A stretch of DNA of 64,000 nt from Parvivirga hydrogeniphila (GCF_023371205.1 NZ_JAMCCO010000001.1:120662-184661); one strand, 5' to 3'; shown: positions 25,878 to 34,931, numbered from the stretch's first letter. A program made the numbers and translations. Notes: generated by a model not told the origin, from the letters alone.

Positions 25878-26369
25878 CTACACGAACCGCGCGAGCACGA
25901 TCACGTCGATGGGCGTCCCGTCGCGCTTGATCGCGCCGCGCAGCACCCCTTCTCGCTCGAACCCGAGCCGCTCGTAGAGCGCGACGGCCCACGGGTTGGT
26001 CGCCCACGCGTGCGCTTCGATGCGCTCGACCCCGTGCAGGGGCGCCCACGTGAGCAGCCGCTCGATCAGCGCGGTGCCCACGCCCCGCCCGCGCCACCCG
26101 CTGCGCACGCTGACGCCGAACGTCCCGGCGTGCCGGTTCTCCGGCAGCGTGCCGCCCGCGAAGTCCAGCAGCCCGATCACCGTGCCGCCCTCCTCAGCCA
26201 GAAGAAGGGTGGAGTTCGCCGGCTCGAGCCTGCTCCGGATGAACGCCGTCTCGTCTTCGAGCGAAGGCGCCGGCCGCGCGAATATACCCGGCAGCTTTTC
26301 GCTGAACAGCTCTGCGGCGTACTCCGCCAGGGCGGCCGCGTCTTCGATTGTCGCTTCCCGGATGACCAT
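25878..26369 (-). CDS. GNAT family N-acetyltransferase
   Basis: A 163-residue acetyltransferase that moves an acetyl group from acetyl-CoA to an amine. The acetyl-CoA loop is RSGWRGRGVGTALIERLL (Q/RxxGxG/A motif). The C-terminal motif NPWAVALYERLGFEREGVLRGAIKRDG is typical of the RimJ/PhnO-like subgroup. ATG 26369 follows GGAGG. Substrate not predicted. It is divergent from the SdpR-like operon. Confidence 0.87.
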   Translation of the reverse strand: MVIREATIEDAAALAEYAAELFSEKLPGIFARPAPSLEDETAFIRSRLEPANSTLLLAEEGGTVIGLLDFAGGTLPENRHAGTFGVSVRSGWRGRGVGTALIERLLTWAPLHGVERIEAHAWATNPWAVALYERLGFEREGVLRGAIKRDGTPIDVIVLARFV

Positions 26370-26438
26370 GCGACCTCCTTGCCCGTCCTCCTGCTGCGCT
26401 TCGCTGCCCGCAGTTGCATACGATACCGCAGTCGTGGT

Positions 26439-26458
26439 ATTTAGACGTTTGGCTAAAT
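26439..26458. promoter_or_regulatory. Candidate operator of the sdpRI-like operon
   Basis: ATTTAG-N8-CTAAAT, a perfect 6-bp inverted repeat in an otherwise GC-rich gap, 28 bases upstream of the repressor start. It is probably the autoregulatory site. Confidence 0.55.
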
Positions 26459-26485
26459 CTCTAACCGCGCACAGGAGCGGCACCG

Positions 26486-26770
26486 GTGCCAGGCGACGTG
26501 TTCAAGGCCCTGTCCGACCCGACGCGACGCGAGATCCTGCGGCTGCTGCGAGACGGCGACCTCACCGCAGGCGCGATCGCGGAGCACTTCGACATCTCGA
26601 AACCGTCGATCTCGCACCACCTGGCCTCGCTCAGGCATGCCGGGCTCGTCACGGCCGAGCGCCGAGGACAAGAGATCCTGTACTCGCTGGACGCGACGCT
26701 TTTCGAAGAGCTCATCGCCTACTTCCTCGATCTGGTGGGCGAGAGCCGAGAACGAGGAGTCGAACCGTGA
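26486..26770 (+). CDS. SdpR-like ArsR-fold autorepressor
   Basis: A 94-residue ArsR-fold repressor with no Cys for metal sensing. The DNA-binding region is [49 protein letters not shown] is the standard SdpR start. GTG 26486 follows AGGAG. The stop overlaps the next gene as GTGA. In Bacillus, SdpR is sequestered at the membrane by SdpI once the killing peptide is sensed; a related switch is possible here. Confidence 0.82.
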   Translation: MPGDVFKALSDPTRREILRLLRDGDLTAGAIAEHFDISKPSISHHLASLRHAGLVTAERRGQEILYSLDATLFEELIAYFLDLVGESRERGVEP

Positions 26771-27465
26771 ACCCGAAAGAGATGCCGAGACTCCCGCTCG
26801 TGCTGATCGCCGCGATGTTCGTCGCAGGCGCGATCGCCTACCCGCACCTGCCAGCGCGCATCCCCACGCACTGGAACGCTGCAGGGCGGATCGATGCGTG
26901 GGCCGAGCGTTCGTTCGCAAGCGTCTTCTCTGAGCCGCTCCTTGCGCTCGGCATGTACGTGCTGTTCATGGTGATGCCGTACTTCGACCCGCGCCGGCGG
27001 AACGTCCTGCGCTCGAAACAGGTGTACTTCCTCGTGCTCGAACTGGTGACGGGCCTGCTCGCCGCCATCTTCGCCGGCACCGTCCTTGCAGCGTTCGACC
27101 CGACCTTCCGGATGGACCGCCTGGTCTTGGTGGGGACCGGGGTGATGTTCGTCGTGCTCGGCAACCACCTCGGCCGGGTCAAGCCCAACTGGACGATGGG
27201 CGTCCGCTACTCGTGGACGCTTTCAGACGAGGTCGTGTGGGTGAAGACGAACCGGCTGGGCGGGCGGCTGTTCGCAGCAGGCGGCCTGCTGACGATCGCC
27301 TGCGCGTTCGTGCCGCCGCCCGCCAACGTGGTCATCATGCTGGGATGGGTGCTCGGCATCCTGCCCGTGACGTACGTGTACTCGATGCGCCTGTACAAGC
27401 AGCGCCACCCGGAGGAGATGGCGCCCCCAGAGGCCGACGGCAGTCAGGCGACCGGCGAGGACTGA
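26767..27465 (+). CDS. SdpI/DUF1648 family membrane protein
   Basis: 232 residues with about six membrane helices. [19 protein letters not shown] near the start is the DUF1648 signature, and [32 protein letters not shown] is the SdpI-type central loop. SdpI confers immunity to the SdpC toxin in Bacillus and signals to SdpR. No sdpABC-like toxin genes are visible. It is coupled to the upstream repressor and overlaps the convergent VanW gene by 22 bases. Confidence 0.85.
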   Translation: MNPKEMPRLPLVLIAAMFVAGAIAYPHLPARIPTHWNAAGRIDAWAERSFASVFSEPLLALGMYVLFMVMPYFDPRRRNVLRSKQVYFLVLELVTGLLAAIFAGTVLAAFDPTFRMDRLVLVGTGVMFVVLGNHLGRVKPNWTMGVRYSWTLSDEVVWVKTNRLGGRLFAAGGLLTIACAFVPPPANVVIMLGWVLGILPVTYVYSMRLYKQRHPEEMAPPEADGSQATGED

Positions 27466-28295
27466 GCCGCTTCCGGCAGGAACGGCGCGTACATCATGCG
27501 CGCATCGTTCACCGCCACCAGCTCGATCTCAGTGCGCCCGTCGGGGCAGACCGCCTCTCGCCACAGCTCGTTGTGCCGTACGTAGACGCCGGGCCCTTCG
27601 TGCGTGATGCGGTGGTTGCGCTCCTCGATGCGGTAGCGCGCGCACGCAGGCTCCGGAGCCGTCCACGCGCCGACGAGGTGCGTGTCGGTCACCGTAAGCG
27701 AGAGCTGGTACGGGACAGAGGTCCGGTTCTCGATCTGCAGGTCGAGCATCGGCCACGCCACCGTCGCGCCGCTCCCGAACGGCTGCGTCCGGGCCGCGTC
27801 GGGGAAGACGTCGTAGCTGTGCCGCCACCGCTCGACGACGGTGAGCGGCGTATGCAGCGTCATCCAGAACAACAGGTTCGACATCTGGCACAGCCCGCCG
27901 CCCACGCCCGTCCCAAGCCGCCCCTGACGCAGCACGAGCCCTTCGAGAAACCCGCGCCGAGCGGTCGGTTTGCCGACCTCGCGCCAGAACGATAAGCGTT
28001 GCCCCGGTTGAAGCACCACGCCGTCGAGGCACGCGGCCGCGATCCTCAGATTGACGGCCTTGTTGCGCTGCAACCGTTCGTCGACGCCCGCCAGCCGCCG
28101 CATGAGCGGGGTCGCGTGCTCGGCCACGACGTGCTCGAACGGCGCTGCACCGTGGACGACTTCGAAATCCACGCGTCTGTCGCGCCACTGCAGTTCGCGC
28201 CGCAGACGGCGGACGGCCGCACCGACCGTCGTGCTCGCCACCTTCCTGACGGCGCCTGAAAGACCGCTGCCCCCCGCGAACCGATCCGATGGCAT
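27444..28295 (-). CDS. VanW family protein
   Basis: A 283-residue VanW-domain protein. The core is LQPGQRLSFWREVGKPTARRGFLEG, followed by GVGGGLCQMSNLLFWM (the conserved GGGLCQ motif) and WRHSYDVFP. VanW occurs in some vancomycin-resistance clusters but also widely outside them, and its activity is unknown. No other van genes are here. There is no clear signal peptide from ATG 28295, which follows GAGGGGG. Confidence 0.85.
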   Translation of the reverse strand: MPSDRFAGGSGLSGAVRKVASTTVGAAVRRLRRELQWRDRRVDFEVVHGAAPFEHVVAEHATPLMRRLAGVDERLQRNKAVNLRIAAACLDGVVLQPGQRLSFWREVGKPTARRGFLEGLVLRQGRLGTGVGGGLCQMSNLLFWMTLHTPLTVVERWRHSYDVFPDAARTQPFGSGATVAWPMLDLQIENRTSVPYQLSLTVTDTHLVGAWTAPEPACARYRIEERNHRITHEGPGVYVRHNELWREAVCPDGRTEIELVAVNDARMMYAPFLPEAAQSSPVA

Positions 28296-28388
28296 CGATG
28301 CCCCCTCTGCCTCGCCGCACGCCTTGAGAGCGAAGGATACGCGGGCCCGGCGACATCCGGCCGACGGAAGAAGCACAGGTCGGCAACG

Positions 28389-29036
28389 TTACAGAGACGC
28401 GATCCCGAACGCCACCAGGATCTGCCCTGCATAGTACGCCGGAAGCCCGATAGCCTTCGCCGCCAGACCGCGGCCGAAGAAGCGCTCCGCCGCGACGGCG
28501 AGGTCCGACCCGACGACGAGCGCAGCGCCGAGGCCGATCTGCCAGACGCCTGCAGCACGCGCCGCGCCTGCCGCCGCCACAGCCATGGCGATCGCCACAC
28601 ACGCGTACGCGCCCGCAGCGACCGGAAGCGCTCCTTGTGCGCGCCCAGAAAGCCAGCGCCGCACAGCGATCCCGCCGGCAGCTCCGAGCACGGCTGCGGG
28701 CAGGAGCCATGCCTGCCCTGCCCTCGCGGCGAAGCCGCTCGCCGCGAGCGTGTGCGCAAGCGCGAAGCCGGCCATGCCGGCGACGAGACCGGTGCGACCG
28801 GGGACGGCGAGCGCCACGTCGGAGACGGCCGCCACCGCAAGACCGGCCGCGACCAGGGCCGCCGGCACCTCCAGGTGCGCGCCGACCGCTGCGGACACGC
28901 CCACGACGACGAAGCCCGCGCTCGCGAGCGCCTTCGCGATGCCGTACGCGAGCGGCCGCCCGGCGCGTGCCGCGAGGAGCGCGGCGCCAGTGCCCGCGGC
29001 CGTCATCGCCGCGGCCCCTGCCGCAAGCGGGATCAC
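28389..29036 (-). CDS. YhhN (lysoplasmalogenase-like) membrane protein
   Basis: 215 residues, mostly hydrophobic, with about eight helices of the YhhN/TMEM86 family. Animal members hydrolyse the vinyl ether of lysoplasmalogen. Plasmalogens are common in anaerobic bacteria, so that role is plausible but unproven here. Conserved acidic residues are in AVSDVALAV and VVGSDLAVAAERFF. GTG 29036 overlaps the upstream stop as GTGA. Confidence 0.72.
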   Translation of the reverse strand: MIPLAAGAAAMTAAGTGAALLAARAGRPLAYGIAKALASAGFVVVGVSAAVGAHLEVPAALVAAGLAVAAVSDVALAVPGRTGLVAGMAGFALAHTLAASGFAARAGQAWLLPAAVLGAAGGIAVRRWLSGRAQGALPVAAGAYACVAIAMAVAAAGAARAAGVWQIGLGAALVVGSDLAVAAERFFGRGLAAKAIGLPAYYAGQILVAFGIASL

Positions 29037-29611
29037 GCCTTCAAGCCGCCCGTGATCGCACGATCCGCGACGAACAGCGCGCCCGCAGCGAGCGAGAGAG
29101 CGATCGCCCACACGAGCTTGGCGGGCTTCGGCTGATCGACCACCGCGTGCCCCCGGCGCACGATCTCGAGCGTCTGGGCGTGGATGTCCGTGTCGCCGCC
29201 GTGGTCCGGGCACGCTGCATGGAACACGCCGGTCACGCGTACGATGTCGCCTTCGTGCTTGTAGTCGCCGAACGTGCCGATCTTCCGAGCCAGGTCCGCG
29301 CTCACCCAGACCGGCATGCCGCTGTTCTGTCCGCCGAGCGGCGCGCCCTCCTCGATGTTCTTCTCGAAGTACGCGTCGTCGTTGAGGTGGATCCACGCAT
29401 GGCTGCCGCGCGCCATGGCCTCGCCGACCGCCTCGCCTTCGAAGGTGACGGTCATGCCGTCGTATTCCTTCATGTGCTCGACGAGATCGCCGCTCGAGAG
29501 GCGGTTGGGGCTGTCAGGCGCTGCGCCGCCCTGAGGCCGCTCGACACAACCGGCAGCGAGCGCGATCAGCAGGATCGCGACCGCACCGAAGAACGCGTGG
29601 CGGAGCCTCAC
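29033..29611 (-). CDS. Lipoprotein with OB-like domain and C-terminal membrane helix
   Basis: 192 residues. A signal with lipobox LAAGC places Cys22 as the lipidated residue. The region 40-155 reads like an OB-fold (MTVTFEGEAVGEAM, HEGDIVRVTGVFHAAC). A single hydrophobic helix (about 168-187) follows near the C terminus, so the protein would be anchored at both ends. Function unknown. It is coupled to the YhhN gene downstream and starts one base after the trkH stop. Confidence 0.7.
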   Translation of the reverse strand: MRLRHAFFGAVAILLIALAAGCVERPQGGAAPDSPNRLSSGDLVEHMKEYDGMTVTFEGEAVGEAMARGSHAWIHLNDDAYFEKNIEEGAPLGGQNSGMPVWVSADLARKIGTFGDYKHEGDIVRVTGVFHAACPDHGGDTDIHAQTLEIVRRGHAVVDQPKPAKLVWAIALSLAAGALFVADRAITGGLKA

Positions 29612-29612
29612 G

Positions 29613-31112
29613 CTACTTCCCCCTCACCATCGAGATGCCGTATCCCACGAGCGCGAAGACCGACATGAACTCGAGGCGGCCGAGCCACATCGCGACGATG
29701 TAGAGCGCCTTGAGCGCCGCAGGCATGTTCGGAAGCGTCACGCCGCACGAAAGCCCGGTGTTCGACGCAGCAGACACCCCTTCGAACGCCGCCTCGACCA
29801 CCGGGTAGCCCGAGAGCACGCCGGCGACCGTGACGACGAGGTAGAGCACGACGTACGCGAGCGTGATGGTCATCGCGGTGCGCACCACCGCGTCTTCGAG
29901 CACCACATCGCGCACGTGGTGGTACTTCGTGCGCACCACCGCGGATTCCGGCGAGAGCATCGTGCGGACGTCGTGGAAGAACGCCTTCGCGATGACGCCG
30001 ACTCTTATGCCCTTGATGCCGCCCGCCGTGGAGCACGCCGATGCGCCGATCGCCATGGCGATGGTCGTCGCGAGCATCCCGACAGGACCCCACTGGGTCA
30101 CGAACGCACGGGAGAAGATGGTGGAAAAGCCGGTCGTCGTGTGGCCCGACGCCAACTGGTAGAAGACCTTTCGCACCACAATGACGGCATCCGTGTAGAC
30201 GCGGGCGCGTGCGAGCACGAACGTCGCGAGCAGGACGAGCGAGGTGAGCGTGATGGCGAACGACACCGTCTCGACGTTCTTCCGGATCTCCGTTCGCTTG
30301 CCGGTCCAGACCGCCCAGTGCAGCGCGAAGTTGAATGAGCCGGCTATGAAGATGATCGCGCAGAGCACCTCGTAGACGATCGAGTGGTAGTACATCGTGT
30401 TGTACGACTGCGGCGCGAACCCGCCGGTCGACCACGCTCCCATGAAGACCCACAGCCCGTGGAGGAGCGCACGCACAGGGCTCTGCCCGAGCGCGGCCCC
30501 CGTGATAGCGAGCGCGATCCAGCCGAACGCCAGCCACACGAGCGAGACCAGCCAGATCGCCCGCGCCGTGTTGATGACGTTCGGCAGCAGCCGCTCGTCT
30601 TTACCCTCGCCGACGTAGACCTTGTACGCGCCGGCCGTGCCGCGGAACAGGAATGTGAGCGCGATAACGACGATGCCCTGGCCGCCTGCGTACGTGAGCA
30701 GATGCCGCCACATGTTCAGCCCGAAGGAAGCATGGTCGAGGTCTTGCAGCAGGTACAGCCCCGTGGTGGTGTAGCCGCTCATGACGTCGAACATCGCGTC
30801 GAGGTAGGAGCCCTCGTGACCTGACAGGAAGTGCGGCAAGGCGCCCAGAGCGGTCGCGACGATCCACGAGCCTGACGCCACCACGAGACCGTGGCTCCAC
30901 TCCAGGTCCTTGTCCGTGCGGCAGACGAGCTGCGTCCCGAACCCGAAGATGAAGCACGCTGCCATGCCGATGACGAAGTCGAGCGCCGTGTCCCACTCCG
31001 CGAACGCGAGAGAGGTCAGAAGCGGGATCGTCATCAGCAGGCCCACGCCGATGATGACCTTGCCCGTGTACCGCCCGATGACGAGATGGTCTTCGAGACG
31101 CGGTTTGAGCAT
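29613..31112 (-). CDS. trkH: TrkH-type potassium channel subunit
   Basis: A 499-residue Trk potassium uptake channel with about ten membrane helices. The selectivity loops include MSGYTTTGLYLL, STGGF, SGHTTTGFST and STAGGIKGIRVG and NTGLSCG, with Gly/Thr at the expected places. ATG 31112 overlaps the stop of the upstream small gene (TGATG). It works with the two TrkA-type RCK proteins encoded just before it. Confidence 0.93.
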   Translation of the reverse strand: MLKPRLEDHLVIGRYTGKVIIGVGLLMTIPLLTSLAFAEWDTALDFVIGMAACFIFGFGTQLVCRTDKDLEWSHGLVVASGSWIVATALGALPHFLSGHEGSYLDAMFDVMSGYTTTGLYLLQDLDHASFGLNMWRHLLTYAGGQGIVVIALTFLFRGTAGAYKVYVGEGKDERLLPNVINTARAIWLVSLVWLAFGWIALAITGAALGQSPVRALLHGLWVFMGAWSTGGFAPQSYNTMYYHSIVYEVLCAIIFIAGSFNFALHWAVWTGKRTEIRKNVETVSFAITLTSLVLLATFVLARARVYTDAVIVVRKVFYQLASGHTTTGFSTIFSRAFVTQWGPVGMLATTIAMAIGASACSTAGGIKGIRVGVIAKAFFHDVRTMLSPESAVVRTKYHHVRDVVLEDAVVRTAMTITLAYVVLYLVVTVAGVLSGYPVVEAAFEGVSAASNTGLSCGVTLPNMPAALKALYIVAMWLGRLEFMSVFALVGYGISMVRGK

Positions 31113-31279
31113 CACGGCCAGATCACCTTCGCGACAAGCGCGATGATGAACGCGGCGACGGTCAGCGCCAGAACGTACGCCGCCTCCGTCATCATCCCCG
31201 CCAGGTATCCCGGCCAGCGCCGAGGGTCGGTCAGGCTGCGGGGGATCTCGCTGCTGCGATCAGCAGCCACCTTGCTCAC
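31112..31279 (-). CDS. 55-residue membrane protein between trkA and trkH
   Basis: A very small protein with a basic, Arg/Pro-containing cytoplasmic start (SEIPRSLTDPRRWPGYLAG) and one hydrophobic helix (MTEAAYVLALTVAAFIIALVAKVI). GTG 31279 overlaps the trkA stop as GTGA, and its own stop overlaps the trkH start as TGATG. This tight coupling supports real translation. By analogy with KdpF in the Kdp complex it could be a stabilising subunit of the Trk channel. I know no named family for it. Confidence 0.7.
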   Translation of the reverse strand: MSKVAADRSSEIPRSLTDPRRWPGYLAGMMTEAAYVLALTVAAFIIALVAKVIWP

Positions 31280-31941
31280 GCCCCCGTCAGCGCTCGCTTG
31301 AGGATCGCCTCGTGCTCTACACGCGTGAAGGCGATGACCACGTCGCCGGGCTTGAGCGTCGTATCGCCGTGGACGGTGATGACCTCGTCTTCGCGGATCA
31401 ACGCGACGAGGATGCAGTCCACGGGCAGCTTGAGCTCGGCGACGGCCTTGTCGCACACGACGCACCGGTCGGTCGGCAGCTCGATCTCCACCACCGCCAT
31501 GTTGCCCTTGCGCAGGGCCGCCAGCGTGCGGATGTCTCCGATGGTGGCCTCTTCCTCGATCATCCGCGAGATGATCGTCGTCGAGGAGATGCCTTCGATG
31601 CCCAGCGCGTTGAAGATGCGTTCGTTCTTCGGGTTGTTGACACGCGAAACCGTGCGCGGCACGCCGAACGCGGTCTTGGCGAGCTGGCAGGACACGAGGT
31701 TGTCGTCGTCGTCCCCGGTCGCGGCCACGAAGACGTCCGCTCGGCCGACGCCCGCATCTTCCTGGTACACCGAGTCGCAGCCATCGCCGAGGATGATGAG
31801 CGGGTCCCCGGGAAGCTCGCCGGCCAGCTTCTCTGCGACTTCGCGCCGCTTCTCGATGAGCGCGACGGTGTGCCCGCGCTCGAGGAGCGTCCGCGCGAGG
31901 TACGAGGCGACCTTCCCGCCGCCGTTGATGACCACGTACAC
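31276..31941 (-). CDS. trkA: TrkA-type potassium regulator 2
   Basis: A 221-residue RCK protein. VINGGGKVASYLARTLLERGHTVALIEK is the N-terminal nucleotide-binding loop, with Gly-rich motif GGGKVA in place of the usual GxGxxG order. The C-terminal RCK_C domain ends with VITVHGDTTLKPGDVVIAF. It gates TrkH in response to nucleotides. GTG 31941 follows GGAGGAC, one base after the upstream trkA stop. Confidence 0.92.
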   Translation of the reverse strand: MYVVINGGGKVASYLARTLLERGHTVALIEKRREVAEKLAGELPGDPLIILGDGCDSVYQEDAGVGRADVFVAATGDDDDNLVSCQLAKTAFGVPRTVSRVNNPKNERIFNALGIEGISSTTIISRMIEEEATIGDIRTLAALRKGNMAVVEIELPTDRCVVCDKAVAELKLPVDCILVALIREDEVITVHGDTTLKPGDVVIAFTRVEHEAILKRALTGA

Positions 31942-31942
31942 G

Positions 31943-32584
31943 TCAGTCCTCCATGTAGGGCTGGATGCGCTGATACTGGTCGGTGTGCACGGCACCGACC
32001 AGGATGTCGCCCGCCTTGAGCTGCGTGTCTTCGTCCGGAACGATGCTATTGGCGCCACGCAGGATCGCCGCGACGCGGAAGCCCCGAGCGACCTCGACGT
32101 CGCGAACGCGCTTGCCGTCCACCTCGGCGCTCGCCTTGAACTCCACGAGCTCGATATCGCCGACCGCGTTCAGGTGGTGCCCGTGGCCGGCCTTGATCTT
32201 CTCGACGAGCGATTCGGCCACCAGCGTGGTGCCGCACACGTAATCGAGCCCGAGCTGCTGGTACGTGCGCTCGCGCACCGGGTTGTACAACCGCGCGACG
32301 ACGTGTCGAACGCCGAACAGCTTGCGCGCGACCTCGGCTGCCATGAGGTTCGTGTTGTCGAGGTTGGTGACGGCCGCGAACACGTCCGCTTCGTGGATGC
32401 CCGCCTCCTCGAGGACTTCCTCGTCGAAGCCGAGCCCGCGGATACTGATGCCGTTGAAGGTGGTTCCGAGCCGTTTGAACGCCGCCTCGTCCCGGTCGAT
32501 GACGGTGACGTTGTGACCTTCGACCGAGAGCATCGTGGCCAACTGCGAACCCACTCGTCCGCACCCCACGACGATGATGTTCAC
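31943..32584 (-). CDS. trkA: TrkA-type potassium regulator 1
   Basis: A 213-residue RCK protein. The N terminus IIVVGCGRVGSQLATMLSVEGHNVTVIDRD has the classic GCGRVG loop with acidic D at the ribose-binding end. The C-terminal RCK_C domain holds LVEFKASAEVDGKRV. Two separate single-RCK TrkA proteins form the gating ring here, rather than one tandem TrkA. GTG 32584 follows GGAGG. First gene of the trkA-trkA-small-trkH operon. Confidence 0.93.
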   Translation of the reverse strand: MNIIVVGCGRVGSQLATMLSVEGHNVTVIDRDEAAFKRLGTTFNGISIRGLGFDEEVLEEAGIHEADVFAAVTNLDNTNLMAAEVARKLFGVRHVVARLYNPVRERTYQQLGLDYVCGTTLVAESLVEKIKAGHGHHLNAVGDIELVEFKASAEVDGKRVRDVEVARGFRVAAILRGANSIVPDEDTQLKAGDILVGAVHTDQYQRIQPYMED

Positions 32585-32688
32585 CTCGCGCTACCTCCGC
32601 CTACGATGCGCTTCCGCCTCGGACATTCCCGCAGACTAGCCCTGCCCACATGCTCCGTCAATAGCGGTACCGGGCCACGGAACAGGAC

Positions 32689-32719
32689 GGCGGGCGCCGC
32701 CTTCCGGTCGACGCCCGCC
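32689..32719 (-). terminator. Hairpin downstream of the DUF5679-like gene
   Basis: GGCGGGCG and CGCCCGCC form an 8-bp stem about 20 bases past the stop at 32739, with a weak T tract (GTCCTGTTCC). Confidence 0.5.
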
Positions 32720-32738
32720 GCTGTCTGCAAGCGTTGCG

Positions 32739-32885
32739 CTACTTGCCGATCTTGAAGATCTTCGTCCCGCACACGGGGCAGACGCCCTGCGTGGCCGGAC
32801 GGCCGTTCTTCATGGTGATCTCCTGCGCGTCCTTGATCTCACGCTTGGCCTTGCACTTGACGCAGTACCCTTCCTTCGCAGCCAC
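32739..32885 (-). CDS. Small zinc-ribbon-like protein (DUF5679-like)
   Basis: 48 residues with two Cys pairs, YCVKCKAKR and VCPVCGTKIF, the pattern of a single zinc ribbon. The central basic helix-like part (AQEITMKNGRPATQG) matches the DUF5679 type found near housekeeping genes in Actinomycetota. GTG 32885 follows AGGAGGTGAG at eight bases, so it is well translated. Function unknown. Confidence 0.78.
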   Translation of the reverse strand: MAAKEGYCVKCKAKREIKDAQEITMKNGRPATQGVCPVCGTKIFKIGK

Positions 32886-33000
32886 TCGACCGCTCACCTC
32901 CTTGTTCCGTTGACACCCGACGCGATCCCCCGTACCGCTCGGGACCTCCTCGAACGGACATCCCGAAGCAAGTGTACATGTTCTTGCCGATTTGTGAATA

Positions 33001-33687
33001 TTAATCGCCGAACGGCGCATGCCCCGCACGGGCGGGACGCTCATCGAACAGCCTCCGCACGAACCGGGACACGAGCAGCAGAACGACGCCGCCCGCCGCG
33101 ACCAGCACGGCGAACGCAGCCCCTGCCATCGTCCAGAACCGCTCTGGGAACAGCCGGATGATGAGCGCGTCGTCAGGGAACAGCCACCCGCCCTGCGGGA
33201 AAAAGACCTTGTGGAACGCCACGAACGCCGAGGAGAAATCGGCGAGACCCGCAGACGCCAGCGCTGCCGCCACGACAAGCAGCGCGCGACCGCCCCATTT
33301 CAGCCCGCGCGCAAGCTCCGCCTGCGTCCCGTGCGCGACCGCGTGCGCCACGAGATTCGACAACGCCACGAGTGCGGCGATAGTGACCCAGCGAACCGTC
33401 GCCACAACGCGTCTGACGTCATCGAGGTGCTTCGCAGTCGCAACGTCGAACGCGAGGGACTCGCCGATGCGCTCCGGAAGGACGTCGGTGCGTCCTGTCG
33501 CGTACCGGCGCGCCGCTTCCGCTGCCTCCAGTGCGGCGCCCTTCCCGAGCTGGACGACCGCAGGGGCGCCCGCGACGCGGACCCCCACGCTCGTGAACCA
33601 CGGCATCAGCAACACGGCGACCGCCAGGCCAGCGGCCGCCACCGCGGCAGAGACCGCCGTCAGCAGCGAACGCAGCTGCCCGCTCAC
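33001..33687 (-). CDS. DUF1461 (TIGR01906) integral membrane protein
   Basis: 228 residues with about five membrane helices and a soluble outer loop after the first. The loop has the family-like FDVATAKHLDDVRRVV (HLDDV), followed by a helix and FVAFHKVFFPQGGWLFPDD, both characteristic of TIGR01906 proteins. Function unknown. GTG 33687 overlaps the GGDEF gene stop as GTGA. Confidence 0.82.
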   Translation of the reverse strand: MSGQLRSLLTAVSAAVAAAGLAVAVLLMPWFTSVGVRVAGAPAVVQLGKGAALEAAEAARRYATGRTDVLPERIGESLAFDVATAKHLDDVRRVVATVRWVTIAALVALSNLVAHAVAHGTQAELARGLKWGGRALLVVAAALASAGLADFSSAFVAFHKVFFPQGGWLFPDDALIIRLFPERFWTMAGAAFAVLVAAGGVVLLLVSRFVRRLFDERPARAGHAPFGD

Positions 33688-34931
33688 GAAGCGCCCTCCT
33701 CGTCGCACTGCGCGTCAGGCAGCACGACGCGGTTGCCGCCGCAGCGTACGGCCTCGGCGAGCAGCTCGTCCGCCGCATCGAGAAGGGCGTCGGCCGTGAG
33801 CCCGTCGCGTGGCAGCACCGCGACCGCGACCGATACGGTGGCCGTCACACCGTGCGTCACAGCGCGCTCCATGGCCGCCCGGAACCCCTCCGCGATCTCG
33901 ACGGCCCGGCTCGTCGCGCCGCTCTGCGCGTCGCCGTCCTCGGCCGCCACCGATGGGACGACGACAGCAAGCTCGTCGCCACCGACGCGACAGGCGACCT
34001 CCGGACCGGGCGGCGCGTCGGGCCGTCCGGTGCGAATCGCCGCGCGCAGCAGCTCGCCTGCGCGCGCGATGACCTCGTCGCCGATGTCGATGCCGAAGCG
34101 GCCGTCGATCGCCGCGAGCCCGTCGACGTCCGCGAGGACGAGCGCGAGCTCGCGCCCGCTCCGCTTCGCTCGCTCGACTTCGGCGTCGAGCACGCGATGG
34201 AAGTACTGCCGGTTGAACAGGCCGGTGAGCTCGTCGGTGAACGAGCACTCCTGCAGCTCCAGCTCCCGCTCGCGGATGCGGCGCATCATGAGCATGCCGA
34301 CGGTGGCCGCTCCGCACAGCATGGTGACTTCCCAGAGGTAGCGGACGAGCACGTACGTGCCGTGATGCCACAGGTCGTTCTCCACGAACGGCATCTGGAT
34401 GTGCGGGAGCCACCGCGCCCACTCGGCGAGCAGCACGCCGCCGTACATCGCCGAGGCGGCCGCTACCACGAACCACACGTCGCTGCGGCGGGGCAGGATG
34501 AACGCGGCCTCGAGGACGAAGAGCAGGTACATCGTCGTGAACCACGAGTACACGCCGCCGCTGTAGTACACCAGCACGGTGACGACGATCATGTCGAGCA
34601 AAAGCTGCGCGTGGTTGAGGAAGGCGACGTTGCCGAGCTTCCGGTACGTGGCCTGGTACATCGCGTTGTACGCGACCACGAACGCGAGCGCGATCGCCGG
34701 GACGACCATGTTGTCGAGGAAGACGTCGATCCGAACCGCGCGCGTGTACACGAATGCTGCGACGATCGAGAATGTCGCGAGCGCGGCGACGATCGCCCAC
34801 CGCACGCGGATGACGGTGCCGACGCGCTCGATGTTCGCGCGGATGGCCTCGATGTCGTACTGGGTCGGTTGCTCGCGCCACGCGACCTTCGCCGCGCGAG
34901 CGATGCGCTTCACGATCCTGCCGGTGCCCAA
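33684..34931 (-). CDS. Membrane-bound GGDEF protein
   Basis: A 415-residue protein. Six membrane helices (about 45-245) form the sensory part, followed by a GGDEF domain (about 250-405). The active-site loop reads RVGGDELAVV, so GGDEF is GGDEL, and the I-site RxxD is not clear. Di-GMP synthesis is possible, since the catalytic Gly-Gly-Asp/Glu core is kept, but not certain. The start is TTG 34931 behind AGGAG at seven bases. It is followed by the DUF1461 gene. Confidence 0.82.
   Translation of the reverse strand: MGTGRIVKRIARAAKVAWREQPTQYDIEAIRANIERVGTVIRVRWAIVAALATFSIVAAFVYTRAVRIDVFLDNMVVPAIALAFVVAYNAMYQATYRKLGNVAFLNHAQLLLDMIVVTVLVYYSGGVYSWFTTMYLLFVLEAAFILPRRSDVWFVVAAASAMYGGVLLAEWARWLPHIQMPFVENDLWHHGTYVLVRYLWEVTMLCGAATVGMLMMRRIRERELELQECSFTDELTGLFNRQYFHRVLDAEVERAKRSGRELALVLADVDGLAAIDGRFGIDIGDEVIARAGELLRAAIRTGRPDAPPGPEVACRVGGDELAVVVPSVAAEDGDAQSGATSRAVEIAEGFRAAMERAVTHGVTATVSVAVAVLPRDGLTADALLDAADELLAEAVRCGGNRVVLPDAQCDEEGAS

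Noticed and set aside
27444-28295. VanW gene as part of a vancomycin-resistance cluster
   Set aside because: No vanHAX, vanY or vanRS is near, and the ddl gene at 55833 looks like ordinary D-Ala-D-Ala ligase.
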